Shown here in pieces: positions 28,205-36,524 of a DNA stretch of 64,000 nt. How positions within the stretch are numbered: the stretch's first letter is position 1; the number at the start of each line of letters is the position of its first letter. Made by a program: the position numbers and the translations under genes. Under the pieces are notes generated by a model. That model was given only the letters and a program-made list of their open reading frames with translations, did not search any database and had not been told where the DNA came from. Source of the stretch: Neolewinella litorea (lineage in GTDB: Bacteria > Bacteroidota > Bacteroidia > Chitinophagales > Saprospiraceae); the NCBI RefSeq assembly GCF_004803465.1, contig NZ_SRSF01000001.1, positions 434,501 to 498,500 on the forward strand, written 5' to 3'.

Positions 28205-29320
28205 ATGCTGATGACCCGTTCGCTTCTGCCGCTTCTCGGTCTGTTGGCCGTATTGCTGTCCGCCTGCGACTCCGCGGGTAACGCCGACGGTACTACCATC
28301 AACGTTCACCTGGAGAATGCCAATGGCCTGTCGGCCAACCTGGACCGTATCACCATTGCCGGGGAACAGGAAATGCTGCGCAACACGCCTATCGACGACG
28401 GCGGCCATTTCTCCTTTTCGTTCGCCGAGCCGCTGTCGGACGGCCTGTATCAAATCCGGGTAGGGGCACAGAAAGCCACCCTGGCCCTGGATGACGCTGA
28501 CGGTACGGTCGAGATCGAGGGGAAACTGTCCACCTTTGGCAATTACGACTTCTCCGTCACCGGATCGGCCGATGCCGCGGAAACGGTGACCACCATGAAC
28601 CGAATTCAGGAAGTAGCCGGTTTGGATGAATTTCAGGAGATGATCGGCGCCGTAAACAACGACTATACCGCCGCCTACGTGGCCTTCCGCGCGCTGCAAC
28701 GCGCGGGGGAAGCCGGCCTACCCGTACACGAGGCTGTGGTGCAACGGCTGCCCGAGGGCGACCCCAGCCGGGATAACTACAACCGTTACCTGGAGCAGCT
28801 CAAGCAGCAGATCGCCTTCGCTAAAAGCCAGGAACTGATCCAGCCCGGCCAGCCCGCCCCGGACCTGGTACTGCAAAATCCGGAGGGTGAAAAAGTGGTC
28901 CTGTCCGACCTCCGCGGCCAGGTCGTGCTTCTGGATTTCTGGGCTGCGTGGTGCGGACCGTGCCGCCGGGAAAACCCCAATGTTGTTAAGGTCTACAATA
29001 AGTATAAGGACCAGGGATTCACGATCTACAGCGTGAGCCTGGACGGTATCGACGATAACCAGGCCGCGCGGCTTACGCCCGAGCAACTCGAAGTGGCACG
29101 CGACAACCAGCGGCAAAAATGGGTAGCCGCCATCGAGCAGGACGGCCTCATCTGGGAAAACCACGGCAGCGAACTAAAGCGCTGGAGCGGCGAAGCCTCG
29201 GCCAAGTACGGCGTGCGGGGCATTCCGGCCACCTTCCTCATCGACCGCGAAGGCAAGATCGCCGAGATCGGACTACGCGGCGCCGCCTCCATCGAACGCG
29301 CCCTACAACGGGTACTCTAG
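28205..29320 (+). CDS. Thioredoxin-like (TlpA/AhpC-TSA) lipoprotein
   Basis: 371-aa lipoprotein. The signal ends in LLSAC with the lipidated cysteine near residue 20. Residues 28-110 form a DUF4369-like beta domain (LENANGLSANLDRITI), a helical linker follows, and residues about 215-371 are a thioredoxin fold with FWAAWCGPCRRENP (CxxC) and the cis-Pro segment GIPATFLIDREGKI. Proteins of this type act in periplasmic disulfide exchange, for example cytochrome c maturation. It starts 40 nt after purL and overlaps the convergent galK by 4 nt at their stops. Confidence 0.92.
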   Translation: MLMTRSLLPLLGLLAVLLSACDSAGNADGTTINVHLENANGLSANLDRITIAGEQEMLRNTPIDDGGHFSFSFAEPLSDGLYQIRVGAQKATLALDDADGTVEIEGKLSTFGNYDFSVTGSADAAETVTTMNRIQEVAGLDEFQEMIGAVNNDYTAAYVAFRALQRAGEAGLPVHEAVVQRLPEGDPSRDNYNRYLEQLKQQIAFAKSQELIQPGQPAPDLVLQNPEGEKVVLSDLRGQVVLLDFWAAWCGPCRRENPNVVKVYNKYKDQGFTIYSVSLDGIDDNQAARLTPEQLEVARDNQRQKWVAAIEQDGLIWENHGSELKRWSGEASAKYGVRGIPATFLIDREGKIAEIGLRGAASIERALQRVL

Positions 29321-30489
29321 ACGAAGCGGGTGCCTGCCGTGATGTGTACGGGGTAGAACTCCGGGGTGAGCCCGTAGGCCGACCGATACGCTTCCGTCAG
29401 TTCCTGCTTGAATGCTGCAATGCGGTCGTCGCGAACCAGGTTGATGGTACAGCCCCCGAATCCGCCTCCCATCATACGGGAACCGGCTACGCCTTCGATG
29501 CCCAGGGCGCGCTCCTGCAGAAAATCAATTTCCGGACAGCTTACTTCGTACAGGTCGCGCAGCCCGGCGTGGGTGGCGTTGAGCAGTTCACCGAATTCCG
29601 CTGCGTTACCCGCTTCGAGCGCAATGACGGCCCGACTGACCCGCGTGTTTTCATCGACAACATAATGGGCCCGCTTGCGGGGCGTCTCCTCCATTTCTTC
29701 CGCCACGACCTGCAACTGATCGGGTAAGGTGGCGCTCAAATGGTTGATTCGCGGAAAAGTAGCGTGCACCACCTCCAGGGCTTCCTGGCACTCGGCCACC
29801 CGAATGCCGTAGGCACCGTCGCTCAGGTCGTGCAATACCTTGCTGTTAACCAACAGGAACGTGTACCCTTCTATGTCATTCTTGACCGGCTCGCTGGTAA
29901 GCGTGTGGCAATTGAGGATTATGGGTCCGGACGGTGAGCCGTTCAGGCTGGCAAACTGGTCCATCACCCCACACGGGATGCCGAGGAAAGTGTTGCTTGA
30001 CCGTTGGCAAAGCGCGGCCAGCAAGGGGCGGCTCATCTTAGCTTGCAACAACTCATTCAACACGAAGGCCATCCCACCCTCCAGGGCGGCGGAACTGCTC
30101 ATCCCGGCACCACTCGGCAGGTTACCGCCAAAGACGATCTCCATTCCGGGAAGCAGGTGCCCCTGGTCCTGAAATTGTACCCCAATGCCGACCAGGTAAT
30201 TGGCCCAGAGGTGTTCTGTACGGCCGGTGAGGGGCAGCGCGACTTCCAGTTGTTGGCCAAGGTCGACGGCGTGTAGCTTCCACATGGGCTCGTCCAGCGT
30301 CCGCACCGCGAAGTACAGGCTGTAATCAATGGCCGCCGGCAGTACCAGTCCCCCGGTATAGTCGATGTGCTCACCGATCAGGTTGACGCGGCCGGGAGAA
30401 CAGACGCGGTACGGCCATTCTTCCCAGGCGGGTAATTCAGCAGCGGTCAGGTATTCGGAAAGGTGGGTAGGGGGGACGGTATCGTTCAT
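29317..30489 (-). CDS. galK: Galactokinase
   Basis: 390-aa GHMP kinase phosphorylating galactose at C1 for the Leloir pathway. Signatures: GRVNLIGEHIDYTGG, LPSGAGMSSSAALEGG (ATP loop) and MMGGGFGGCTINLV. Length is normal. It overlaps the yebC stop by 4 nt (ATGA), an unusual partner; other Leloir genes are not in the window. Confidence 0.96.
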   Translation of the reverse strand: MNDTVPPTHLSEYLTAAELPAWEEWPYRVCSPGRVNLIGEHIDYTGGLVLPAAIDYSLYFAVRTLDEPMWKLHAVDLGQQLEVALPLTGRTEHLWANYLVGIGVQFQDQGHLLPGMEIVFGGNLPSGAGMSSSAALEGGMAFVLNELLQAKMSRPLLAALCQRSSNTFLGIPCGVMDQFASLNGSPSGPIILNCHTLTSEPVKNDIEGYTFLLVNSKVLHDLSDGAYGIRVAECQEALEVVHATFPRINHLSATLPDQLQVVAEEMEETPRKRAHYVVDENTRVSRAVIALEAGNAAEFGELLNATHAGLRDLYEVSCPEIDFLQERALGIEGVAGSRMMGGGFGGCTINLVRDDRIAAFKQELTEAYRSAYGLTPEFYPVHITAGTRFV

Positions 30490-31211
30490 TCTTCGCTTTC
30501 GTCCATGGTATGGAAGACGTTGGCGACATCGTCATCCTCTTCCAGCATGTCGATGAGTTTGATCACGGCTTCGGCTTCGGTATCGCTCAGCGTTTTGGTA
30601 TGGTTGGGCAGGTAGATCAGTTCGGCGTTGTCGACCGCGATGCCCCGCTCCTCCAGCTCGTGCTGGAAACTGCCGAAATCCTCGAAGGCGGTGTAGAATA
30701 CGATCTCCTCGTCTTCCACGACCAGACTGTCAAGACCGGCGTCGATCAGTTCAAGCTCGATCTCTTCCAGGTCGTGCTTGAAGTTATCCTTCTTCACCCG
30801 GAATTGGCCCTTACGCTCAAACATGTAGTCGACCGAGCCGTTGACGCCCATGCTTCCTCCGTATTTGGAGAACACGTGGCGGATGTTGGCCACGGTGCGG
30901 TTATTGTTGTCGGTAGTGGCCTGCACGAGAATGGCGATTCCGTGGGGTCCGTAACCTTCAAAAGTTACCTCGTCGTAGTTGGCCGAGTCCTTGTCGGTAG
31001 CGCGCTTGATGGCGGCGTCGACGTTGGCCTTGGGCATGTTGACCGCCTTGGCGTTGGCAATGGCCAGGCGCAGGCGGGGGTTGTAATCGGGATCGGGGCC
31101 ACCTTCCTTGATAGCGATGTTGATCTCACGTCCGACCTTGGTGAAGGCCTTGGCCATGCCGGCCCAGCGCTTCATCTTCCGCGCCTTGCGGTATTCAAAT
31201 GCACGTCCCAT
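30486..31211 (-). CDS. yebC: YebC/PmpR-family DNA-binding regulatory protein
   Basis: 241-aa member of the TACO1/YebC family. It begins MGRAFEYRKARKMKRWAGMAKAF, continues with the conserved REINIAIKEGGPDPDYNPRLRLAI and NMPKANVDAAIKRA, and carries YEGYGPHGIAILVQATTDNNNRT. Relatives regulate transcription (PmpR) or relieve ribosome stalling at polyproline. A perfect TATATTTG -7 box lies just upstream. galK overlaps its stop. Confidence 0.95.
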   Translation of the reverse strand: MGRAFEYRKARKMKRWAGMAKAFTKVGREINIAIKEGGPDPDYNPRLRLAIANAKAVNMPKANVDAAIKRATDKDSANYDEVTFEGYGPHGIAILVQATTDNNNRTVANIRHVFSKYGGSMGVNGSVDYMFERKGQFRVKKDNFKHDLEEIELELIDAGLDSLVVEDEEIVFYTAFEDFGSFQHELEERGIAVDNAELIYLPNHTKTLSDTEAEAVIKLIDMLEEDDDVANVFHTMDESEE

Positions 31212-31231
31212 AGGGTACTGTCAATTTTGCG

Positions 31232-31239
31232 CAAATATA
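31232..31239 (-). promoter_or_regulatory. -7 box of yebC-galK
   Basis: Minus-strand TATATTTG (31239-31232), a perfect TAnnTTTG match, 20 nt before the yebC ATG. Confidence 0.5.
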
Positions 31240-31300
31240 CATTCTTTCGTTACCCGTGGTGACCGACTGAGCGGGCGACGAAAATCTTCCGGTGGGGCGC

Positions 31301-32443
31301 CTACATGGATACGAACTCGACAATCTCCAGCCCGTAGCCCTCCAGGCCCACCCGCTGTTTGGGCGAGTTGCTGAGTACCCGCAACTTGGTTACCCGCAGG
31401 TCCCGCAGGATCTGGGCGCCGATGCCGAAGTCACGCTGCTCCTCGCTGCGCGGCTCGGGCGGGTTGACGGATTTGCCGTCCTGCATCCGTGACTTCAGCA
31501 GACGCAAGCCGGCAATGATGTCGTTCGCGTCTTGGTGAGGGCGCATGAACAACAGGATTCCCTTGCCCGCGGCGGTGATCTTCTCCAGGGGGCCGCGCAA
31601 GCCCGTGCTGTAGCCACTCAGGAGGCTGTGCAGCAGGTCGCGACTGCTGGTGCTGCTGTGGACGCGCGTCAGGACCGGCTCGTCGATCTGCCACTGACCG
31701 TGGGTCAGGGCCAGGTGTACGTCCTCGTTGGTGGTCTGCCGATAAGCGTGCAGCCGGAAGGGTCCGTAGCGGGTCTCCAGGTCCATGCTGAATTCACATT
31801 CCACCAGACGCTCGGTGCGCAGCCGGTAAGCCACCAGGTCTTCAATGGTGACGATCTTGAGATCGTGCTGGGCGGCCAGTTGGATAAGTTCCGGGAGGCG
31901 GGCCATGGTGCCGTCCGGCTTCAGGATCTCGACCACCACGCCGGCCGGAAAGAGGTTGGCCATCCGGGCCAGGTCGACGGCCGCTTCGGTGTGGCCCGTA
32001 CGGCGCAGCACGCCGCCCTTGACCGCCCGCAAGGGGAAGACGTGGCCGGGCCGCGCGAAGTCAGATGGCCGGGCGCTCCGCTCCGTGAGGCGGCGCATGC
32101 AGGTGGCGCGGTCGTAACTGCTGATGCCCGTGGTACAGCCGTGGCCGATCAGGTCGATGCTGACCGTGAAGGCCGTTTCGTGGATGTCGGTATTGGTGTT
32201 GACCATACGGGGTAGGTCCAGTTCCTCGGCCAGTGATTCCTCGATCGGAGTGCATATCAGGCCTCGGCCGTGGGTAGCCATAAAGGTGATGATCTCGGGC
32301 GTCACCCGTTCGGCGGCGCAGACGAAGTCGCCCTCATTCTCCCGATCCTCGTCGTCGACGACAATGACGACCTTTCCCGCCCGGATATCCGCTACGGCTT
32401 CCTCAATGGTATTGAGTTTCGCGCGGATTTCAGCGTGTTCCAT
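31301..32443 (-). CDS. ribBA: DHBP synthase with degenerate GTP cyclohydrolase II-like domain (RibBA-type)
   Basis: 380 aa from MEHAEIRAKLNTIEEAV; earlier in-frame ATGs reach 32503 but increase overlap with the upstream GT2 gene (14 nt overlap with this start). Residues 10-215 are RibB with its acidic active-site loop DDEDRENEGDF, GHGCTTGIS and GHTEAAVDL, making 3,4-dihydroxy-2-butanone 4-phosphate for riboflavin. The second half aligns with RibA (ending DFGIGAQILRDLRV), but the zinc site (CxxGDxFxxxxCxC) is replaced by VHSSTSSRDLLHSLLSG, with none of the three cysteines. It is therefore probably a RibB with an inactive RibA-like domain. Confidence 0.85.
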   Translation of the reverse strand: MEHAEIRAKLNTIEEAVADIRAGKVVIVVDDEDRENEGDFVCAAERVTPEIITFMATHGRGLICTPIEESLAEELDLPRMVNTNTDIHETAFTVSIDLIGHGCTTGISSYDRATCMRRLTERSARPSDFARPGHVFPLRAVKGGVLRRTGHTEAAVDLARMANLFPAGVVVEILKPDGTMARLPELIQLAAQHDLKIVTIEDLVAYRLRTERLVECEFSMDLETRYGPFRLHAYRQTTNEDVHLALTHGQWQIDEPVLTRVHSSTSSRDLLHSLLSGYSTGLRGPLEKITAAGKGILLFMRPHQDANDIIAGLRLLKSRMQDGKSVNPPEPRSEEQRDFGIGAQILRDLRVTKLRVLSNSPKQRVGLEGYGLEIVEFVSM

Positions 32444-33626
32444 CTTCGTGGCTTCGGTGAGAAGGTTGCCAGACATTCGTTCGTATTCCATTTGCATAAT
32501 CAATCAAACCCAGCAGCAGTGCCGCATTCATGGCCATAAAGTACCGGAGTGCGCGGACGCGGGTGCAGAGCAGGGCCAACAGCAGCAGAAACGCCAGGGT
32601 ACCCCAATAGTTGCCCGTCAGGAACCCCAGCCCGACCACGCAGGCCAGGCCGGTAAGTAAAAAAAGCGGCGTAAGCCAGCGCAAGACCTTGTGACTGAAA
32701 AAGGCGAACGCCAGCCCCGACCCGAAGGGCGGCCACCAGAGGCGGCGAAAATAGACCAGATTCTGCCAGTTGCCGGCACCGATGCGGCGCTTTCTGCGGA
32801 ATTCATCCCGGAGCCGTTGACCAACGCCTTCCTCCACCCCGGCCCGCGGACTGCTTACGCCCCGCCAACCCCGGGCGTATGCCCCCATGCAGAGAAAGAA
32901 GTCGTCGACCAAAAAGCTCGGTGGCACCGGCGTATAGAGCTCCCGGCGCAGGCCCCAGCATCCGCCGAACGGCCCGATGAACCGGCCGAAGACACAGCTC
33001 TCGGCCTCCTTCAGTGCCACCTCCCCCCGTATGTAGCGGTCCTCAAGGTCACTGATGTCCCCGCTATCGGTTCCGGTATGACGCACCCGGGCATCGGTGA
33101 CGCCCACGCGTGCATCTTCAACCATGGGGCGGATCAGTTCGGTAATGGTATCCGGGTAGAGGATTACGCTGGCGTCGGTCAATATCAGCACTTCCGGTTC
33201 CGACGGCAACTGCCGGTACAATTCATTCACGGTCGCGGGTTTACCCAGGCGACGGGGGTTGCGTACCACCTGACAGCTCCCCGCCGGTTGCGCGGCGGCG
33301 AATTGCCGCAGCAATTCATCCGAGCCGTCGGTGCTCAGGTCGGAAGCGAAGTAAAATTGCAACCGCCCCCGGTAATCCTGCCGTTCCAGTGAACGCAGCT
33401 TGCGGGGCAGAATGCGCGCCTCGTTATGGACGGCCATCAGGACGGCAACCGACGGCCACCGCTCCACCGTTTTCGGTGGCGGCTGAACATGGCACCGGCG
33501 CGCCGCCGCCCACTGTACGGCTACCGGATAGAGGACGTAGGTATGAATAACGCCCACTGCGCACGCCGACAGCAGGATAAGAAGTAGCCAAAGCACGGCC
33601 AAAGATAATCCGTACCCGGTACCCAC
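32430..33626 (-). CDS. Family 2 glycosyltransferase, membrane-bound
   Basis: 398-aa processive-type GT2. One N-terminal helix (LLLILLSACAVGVIHTYVL) precedes a GT-A domain: VAVLMAVHNEARILPRKL, the DLSTDGSDE nucleotide loop, LILTDASVIL (DxD-like) and the acceptor region FLVDDFFLCMGAYA, with QRLRDEFRRKRRIGAG as the (Q/R)xxRW-like helix. Three or four C-terminal helices follow. It probably adds sugar to a surface polysaccharide or lipid; substrate unknown. Its 3' end overlaps ribBA. Confidence 0.87.
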   Translation of the reverse strand: MGTGYGLSLAVLWLLLILLSACAVGVIHTYVLYPVAVQWAAARRCHVQPPPKTVERWPSVAVLMAVHNEARILPRKLRSLERQDYRGRLQFYFASDLSTDGSDELLRQFAAAQPAGSCQVVRNPRRLGKPATVNELYRQLPSEPEVLILTDASVILYPDTITELIRPMVEDARVGVTDARVRHTGTDSGDISDLEDRYIRGEVALKEAESCVFGRFIGPFGGCWGLRRELYTPVPPSFLVDDFFLCMGAYARGWRGVSSPRAGVEEGVGQRLRDEFRRKRRIGAGNWQNLVYFRRLWWPPFGSGLAFAFFSHKVLRWLTPLFLLTGLACVVGLGFLTGNYWGTLAFLLLLALLCTRVRALRYFMAMNAALLLGLIDYANGIRTNVWQPSHRSHEDGTR

Positions 33627-33648
33627 CGGGCGCGGTCACCTACAATGA

Positions 33649-33687
33649 GCAGCGACACCTCCGCTCCGCTGGCCGGGGTGTCGCTGC
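33649..33687. repeat. Perfect 11-bp inverted repeat between GT2 gene and fba
   Basis: GCAGCGACACC (33649-33659) and GGTGTCGCTGC (33677-33687), 17-nt loop. It forms a strong hairpin about 90 nt after the fba stop. There is no T-run on either side, so it is either a weak terminator/RNA-stability stem for fba or an operator ahead of the GT2 gene. Confidence 0.6.
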
Positions 33688-33776
33688 ACTACAAAGTATG
33701 GTGGTTGGGATCTGCCGTTGCCGCCTTCAGCCGTATTCTAAGGCAAAGTCTAAAGGTATTATAGGCGGTTGGCCGA

Positions 33777-34853
33777 CTAGCTCTTCAGAACGTCAACGCA
33801 GTTCAGGTCTTCAAAGGCTTGCTTGAGGCGTTCGTTGAAGGACTGCTCGGCTTTGCGGATCCAGTTGCGGGGGTCGTAGTATTTCTTGTTGGGCTTTCCG
33901 TCGCCTTCGGGGTTGCCGATCTGGCCCTGGAGGAAGTCGCGGTTGGCGGCTTCGAATTTGCGCACGCCATCCCAGTACGCCCACTGCAGGTCGGTGTCGA
34001 TGTTCATCTTGACCGCGCCGTAGCTGATGGCCTCCCGGATCTCCTCCTGGCTGGAACCCGATCCGCCGTGGAATACGAAGTGGATGGGGTCTTCCTTCAG
34101 GCTGAGCTTTTCCTTGACGAACTCCTGGCTATTCTTGAGGATGATGGGCCGCAGTTCCACGTTGCCGGGCTTGTACACGCCGTGTACGTTGCCGAAAGCG
34201 GCGGCGATGGTAAAGCGGTTGCTGACCGCGCTGAGTGTCTGGTAGCTCTGGAAGACTTCTTCGGGCTGGGTGTACAGGCGGCTGCTGTCGACGCCGGTGT
34301 TGTCGACGCCGTCTTCCTCTCCGCCGGTGACGCCGAGCTCGATCTCGATGGTCATGCCGATCTTCGACATCCGCTCGAAGTAGCGCTTGCTGGTTTCCAG
34401 GTTCACGTCGATGTGCTCCTCGCTCAGGTCAAGCATGTGGCTGGAGTAGAGGGGGAAGCCGCGCTTGGCGTAAAACTTCTCCCCGGCGTCGAGCAGTCCG
34501 TCGATCCAAGGCAGGAGTTTGTGAGCACAGTGGTCGGTATGCAGGATGACCGGTACGCCGTAGGCTTCGGCCATGGTGTGTACGTGCATGGCTCCGCTGA
34601 GTCCGCCGGCGATGGCCGCCTTTTCGTTCTCGTTGCTAAGTCCTTTGCCGGCGAAGAACTGCGCCCCACCGTTGCTGAACTGGATGATGACGGGGCTGTT
34701 GACGTCGCGGGCCGTTTCGAGGACGGCGTTGACGGTGCTGCTGCTGGTCACGTTGACGGCCGGCAGGGCGAACTGGTTCGCCTGAGCGTAATTAAATACT
34801 TCGGTTACTTCGTCACCGTGGAGGACGCCGGAGCGGAAAGATTGCTTGACCAT
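33777..34853 (-). CDS. fbaA: Class II fructose-bisphosphate aldolase
   Basis: 358-aa zinc-dependent glycolytic/gluconeogenic aldolase. It has the metal-binding LHTDHCAHKLLPWID, the class IIa hallmark EIELGVTGGEEDGVDN, FHGGSGS near the catalytic end, and GVVKMNIDTD-like GAVKMNIDTDLQWAYWDGV. Length is that of E. coli FbaA. It follows mqnD by 44 nt in the same direction, with no obvious -7 box between. Confidence 0.96.
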   Translation of the reverse strand: MVKQSFRSGVLHGDEVTEVFNYAQANQFALPAVNVTSSSTVNAVLETARDVNSPVIIQFSNGGAQFFAGKGLSNENEKAAIAGGLSGAMHVHTMAEAYGVPVILHTDHCAHKLLPWIDGLLDAGEKFYAKRGFPLYSSHMLDLSEEHIDVNLETSKRYFERMSKIGMTIEIELGVTGGEEDGVDNTGVDSSRLYTQPEEVFQSYQTLSAVSNRFTIAAAFGNVHGVYKPGNVELRPIILKNSQEFVKEKLSLKEDPIHFVFHGGSGSSQEEIREAISYGAVKMNIDTDLQWAYWDGVRKFEAANRDFLQGQIGNPEGDGKPNKKYYDPRNWIRKAEQSFNERLKQAFEDLNCVDVLKS

Positions 34854-34897
34854 GCTGGACTCACTTTTTTTGGGTACGTCGGCAAAGAAACGGAAAA

Positions 34898-35740
34898 CTA
34901 GAGAATGTAGTCGTCCAGTCCCGGGGGTATCACGCCCTTGACGCGGCCGTCGTTGAGGAAGTGACGCACCGCCGCCCGACCTTCCTCGCCCAGATCAACC
35001 GTAAAATCGTTCACGTAGAGTTCAATGTGGGCCCGCATCACGGCGGGGTCCATGGCCTGGGCGTAACGGCGCACGTAAGCCTGGCTTTCGGCGGGATGGT
35101 CCAGGGCAAACTGCACGGAGCGCCGCATGACGCGGTCCATGCGCGCCTGTACGTCCGGCGGCAGCGACCGTGACACGGCGATGCCGCCCAGTGGGATGGG
35201 CAGTTGGGTACGTTCTTCCCACACCTCTCCCAAGTCGGCGATTTTCTGCAAACCGCGCTCGGCGTAGGTGAATCGGTTTTCGTGGATCAAGAGTCCGGCC
35301 TCGTAGGTGCCCGCCAGCACCGCGTCTTCAATCTCGCTGAACAGTACTTCGGTTTTATCCAGCAGGGTGGGGTAGAGCAGGTCCAAAAGGTAGTTTGCCG
35401 TGGTATAATGGCCGGGGATGGCCACGGTAGCGGGTACAAAGCCCTCCGGCACATCCCCCTTGCCGCCCGCGCGCACGAGCAGTGGCCCCACGCCGCGCCC
35501 CAGGGCCGAACCGGCGTTCAACAGCCGGTAGGCCGCCGTGACATGTCCGAAAGCGTTAAAGCTGAGCTTTGTTACGTCCAGTTCCCGGCGCAGTGCGCGC
35601 TGGTTTAGGGCTTCCACATCCTCAAGTACGGGCTCGAAGCGTAAGCCTTCGGTATCAATTTTTCCGTGCACCAGCGCATCAAAAATGAAGGTGTCGTTGG
35701 GGCAGGGACTGAATCCGAGAGTGAGGGTGTGATCTTCCAA
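34898..35740 (-). CDS. mqnD: 1,4-dihydroxy-6-naphthoate synthase (futalosine pathway)
   Basis: 280-aa MqnA/MqnD-fold protein. The N-terminus LTLGFSPCPNDTFIFDALVHGKI is the MqnD signature; the later LLIHENRFTYAERGL and LPIPLGGIAVSR are also conserved. It converts cyclic dehypoxanthine futalosine into 1,4-dihydroxy-6-naphthoate, so the organism makes menaquinone by the futalosine route. The UbiX-like protein at 21650-22237 may act later in that route. Cytoplasmic. Confidence 0.94.
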   Translation of the reverse strand: MEDHTLTLGFSPCPNDTFIFDALVHGKIDTEGLRFEPVLEDVEALNQRALRRELDVTKLSFNAFGHVTAAYRLLNAGSALGRGVGPLLVRAGGKGDVPEGFVPATVAIPGHYTTANYLLDLLYPTLLDKTEVLFSEIEDAVLAGTYEAGLLIHENRFTYAERGLQKIADLGEVWEERTQLPIPLGGIAVSRSLPPDVQARMDRVMRRSVQFALDHPAESQAYVRRYAQAMDPAVMRAHIELYVNDFTVDLGEEGRAAVRHFLNDGRVKGVIPPGLDDYIL

Positions 35741-35822
35741 AGGGAGAATATTTAGGGGCGGGGTCTAACGTTCCGCTCCGCCCGGCGTTACTTCGCCGAA
35801 CCGGCAAGAAAAAGACACCTAC

Positions 35823-36521
35823 ATGCAACTGCAAGTTTTATACGAAGACAATCACCTCATTGCGGTCAATAAACCCGCCGGTTACCTCAGCCAGAGCGAC
35901 GCTACGGGCGACGTGACGGTGATGGACCTGGTACGGGAATACATTAAGGTGCGCTACGGTAAACCGGGCGACGTCTTCCTGGGCTCCATCCACCGGCTCG
36001 ACCGACCGGTTTCCGGAGTGATCCTCTTCGCCCGTACCTCCAAGGGCCTTTCCCGCATGACGGAGCTGTTCCGCGACCGCAAGGTCACCAAAACCTACTG
36101 GGCCATCGTGGCCGAACAACCCAGTCCGATCGAGGGCCGGCTGGAGGGTTACATTTACAAGGACGCCAAGAAGAACGTGAGCAAGGTGCTGCCCAAGGCC
36201 AATTCCAACCGCCACCAGGGAGCCAAAAAGGCCGTGCTGGATTACCGACTGCTCGGACGGGTGGGCTCCAACGTCCTGCTGGAAGTCAAGCCTGAAACGG
36301 GTCGGCCGCACCAGATTCGCGTGCAGCTGGCCCAGCAACTGGAGAGTCCGATTCGGGGCGACCTGAAGTACGGTTTCCGCCAGGCCAACGAGGACGGCAA
36401 CATCAACCTGCACAGCCGCAGCCTCGAATTCCTGCACCCCGTCAAGAAGGAACAAGTCCGCATCGTGGCCGAGCCACCGCGGCAGGACCAGCTGTGGCAA
36501 CTCTTTGCCGGAATCGAGTAG
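35823..36521 (+). CDS. RluA-family pseudouridine synthase
   Basis: 232-aa RNA pseudouridine synthase. The catalytic aspartate is in HRLDRPVSGVILFARTSK, preceded by the conserved NKPAGYLSQ segment, and followed by GRPHQIRVQLA. There is no N-terminal S4 domain, so it resembles the small RluC/RluA-type or TruC-like proteins; target rRNA or tRNA unknown. It ends 3 nt before the stop of the convergent S41 protease gene. Confidence 0.93.
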   Translation: MQLQVLYEDNHLIAVNKPAGYLSQSDATGDVTVMDLVREYIKVRYGKPGDVFLGSIHRLDRPVSGVILFARTSKGLSRMTELFRDRKVTKTYWAIVAEQPSPIEGRLEGYIYKDAKKNVSKVLPKANSNRHQGAKKAVLDYRLLGRVGSNVLLEVKPETGRPHQIRVQLAQQLESPIRGDLKYGFRQANEDGNINLHSRSLEFLHPVKKEQVRIVAEPPRQDQLWQLFAGIE

Positions 36522-36524
36522 ACG

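Noticed and set aside
26560-28302. A 580-codon open frame antisense to purL
   Set aside because: purL is fully supported by motifs; the antisense product shows no known domain.
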